6,326 nt of DNA. Origin: CAVPDE01 sp964580575 (GTDB lineage: Bacteria; Desulfobacterota; DSM-4660; Desulfatiglandales; HGW-15). This document shows, one piece after another, positions 5,808-6,326 of the stretch. Position numbers and translations under genes: made by a program. Under the pieces are notes generated by a model, which saw only the letters and a program-made list of their open reading frames with translations, was not told where the DNA came from and did no database searches. Numbering within the stretch: the stretch's first letter is position 1; each line of letters starts with the position of its first letter. The DNA is taken from NCBI GenBank assembly GCA_964580575.1, contig CAZOLJ010000146.1, positions 1 through 6,326 of the forward strand, given 5' to 3'.

Positions 5808-6266
5808 TTCGAAATCCACATCGCCCTTAAGCTTCTTGAAGTAGCTCTGCGTCCGGGCCTTTTCTTTGTAACCCGGCTGGAGTTCAATGGCTCTCCTTAA
5901 CCTTGAAAGAGCCCCCTCTTTCTCGCTTTTCATCGATTCGATACAGGCGATGACATACCAAGCATCGGCGAGCTCCGGTTTAATCTCCACCGCCTTGAGC
6001 AAAGCTTCTTTGGCTTCCGGGTATCGGTGAGTTCTGAAAAGCTCCTTACCCTTGTGGTTCCAGAGGTCCCCGAGATGCAGTCTCATTTGAGCCGCCTTCT
6101 CCTCTGATTCTTCCGCGTCCATTTCGTCATCGCTGAAGGGGAAGGATGCACCTTCGCCTATCTTCCTTCTATCAGCTCCAGATCGTCTGTCCTGACCACT
6201 TCGGCGTTCATAGGGGTAAGGAAACATACCGACTCGCCTCTCTCCTGTTGATTTCTCAAGATGCAT
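5793..6266 (-). CDS. Small TPR protein with N-terminal arginine-rich RRSGxDRR repeats
   Basis: ATG 6266 is preferred because GAGG (6278-6275) lies 8 bases upstream; it gives 157 residues. A TTG at 6311 would give 172 but has no visible ribosome binding site, and TAG 6317-6315 closes the frame above it. Numbered from 6311, residues 35-49 read ERRSGQDRRSGADRR, a six-residue repeat. Residues 61-72 are acidic, and about 78-145 form at least two tetratricopeptide repeats (HRYPEAKEALLKAVEIKPEL, then DAWYVIACIESMKSEKEGAL), with a final DFERL typical of TPR ends. There is no signal peptide or TM segment, so it should be cytoplasmic. TPRs serve protein-protein contacts; the partner is unknown. I remember the RRSGxDRR motif from PilZ and other regulatory proteins of this lineage, where its role is unclear. 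The gene has its own terminator, so it need not be co-transcribed with the repair gene. Confidence 0.82.
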   Translation of the reverse strand: MHLEKSTGERRVGMFPYPYERRSGQDRRSGADRRKIGEGASFPFSDDEMDAEESEEKAAQMRLHLGDLWNHKGKELFRTHRYPEAKEALLKAVEIKPELADAWYVIACIESMKSEKEGALSRLRRAIELQPGYKEKARTQSYFKKLKGDVDFERLIQ

Positions 6267-6326
6267 CGCATGATCCTCATGATAGCTCTTTAGAATTTCT
6301 AAATCAACCAAATACTATTTTTGACC

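Noticed and set aside
1..6326. CRISPR array, insertion sequence or defence system
   Set aside because: No regularly spaced repeats, transposase motifs or nuclease/toxin genes were found on either strand.

Overview
The window looks like a gene-decay zone in a bacterium, most likely a Desulfobacterota (deltaproteobacteria) member. The reasons are inferential: a remnant of the 2-oxoacid oxidoreductase genes iorA and iorB, an arginine-rich RRSGxDRR motif in a small TPR protein, an intergenic element of the 'gctttcgccggaat' kind, and moderately high GC. No database search was possible, so the lineage is a guess.

Layout. Positions 1-92 hold a GC-rich nested hairpin and a good ribosome binding site. 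Positions 93-312 hold a collapsed iorA-iorB remnant: the first codons of iorA run straight into an internal piece of iorB in another frame. Positions 313-490 are a non-coding leader whose pyrimidine arm can pair either with a purine tract or with the ribosome binding site of the next gene. Positions 491-3190 are an intact 899-residue SERCA-like P-type cation (probably Ca2+) ATPase, the dominant gene. Behind it on the same strand lie two broken genes: a HAD-family phosphatase with an internal deletion (3208-3656) and a DUF2294/MpsC-like gene with a one-base frameshift (3672-4024).

The right part is on the minus strand, read from right to left: an intact small TPR protein (6266-5793), a terminator with a possible promoter inside it, an intact AlkD-type DNA alkylation repair protein (5647-4943), and a VIT1/CCC1-like membrane protein broken by a stop codon and a shift at a run of seven T (4830-4135). 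The two gene sets converge near 4025-4135.

How it works together: the three intact genes (ion pump, alkylation repair, TPR protein) have no obvious shared pathway. The clearest signal is four damaged genes beside three clean ones in 6.3 kb, plus two candidate RNA-level control elements: the ATPase leader and the terminator/promoter overlap before alkD. I do not see CRISPR, tRNA, rRNA, an insertion sequence or a recognisable defence system. A wholly new system is not evident.
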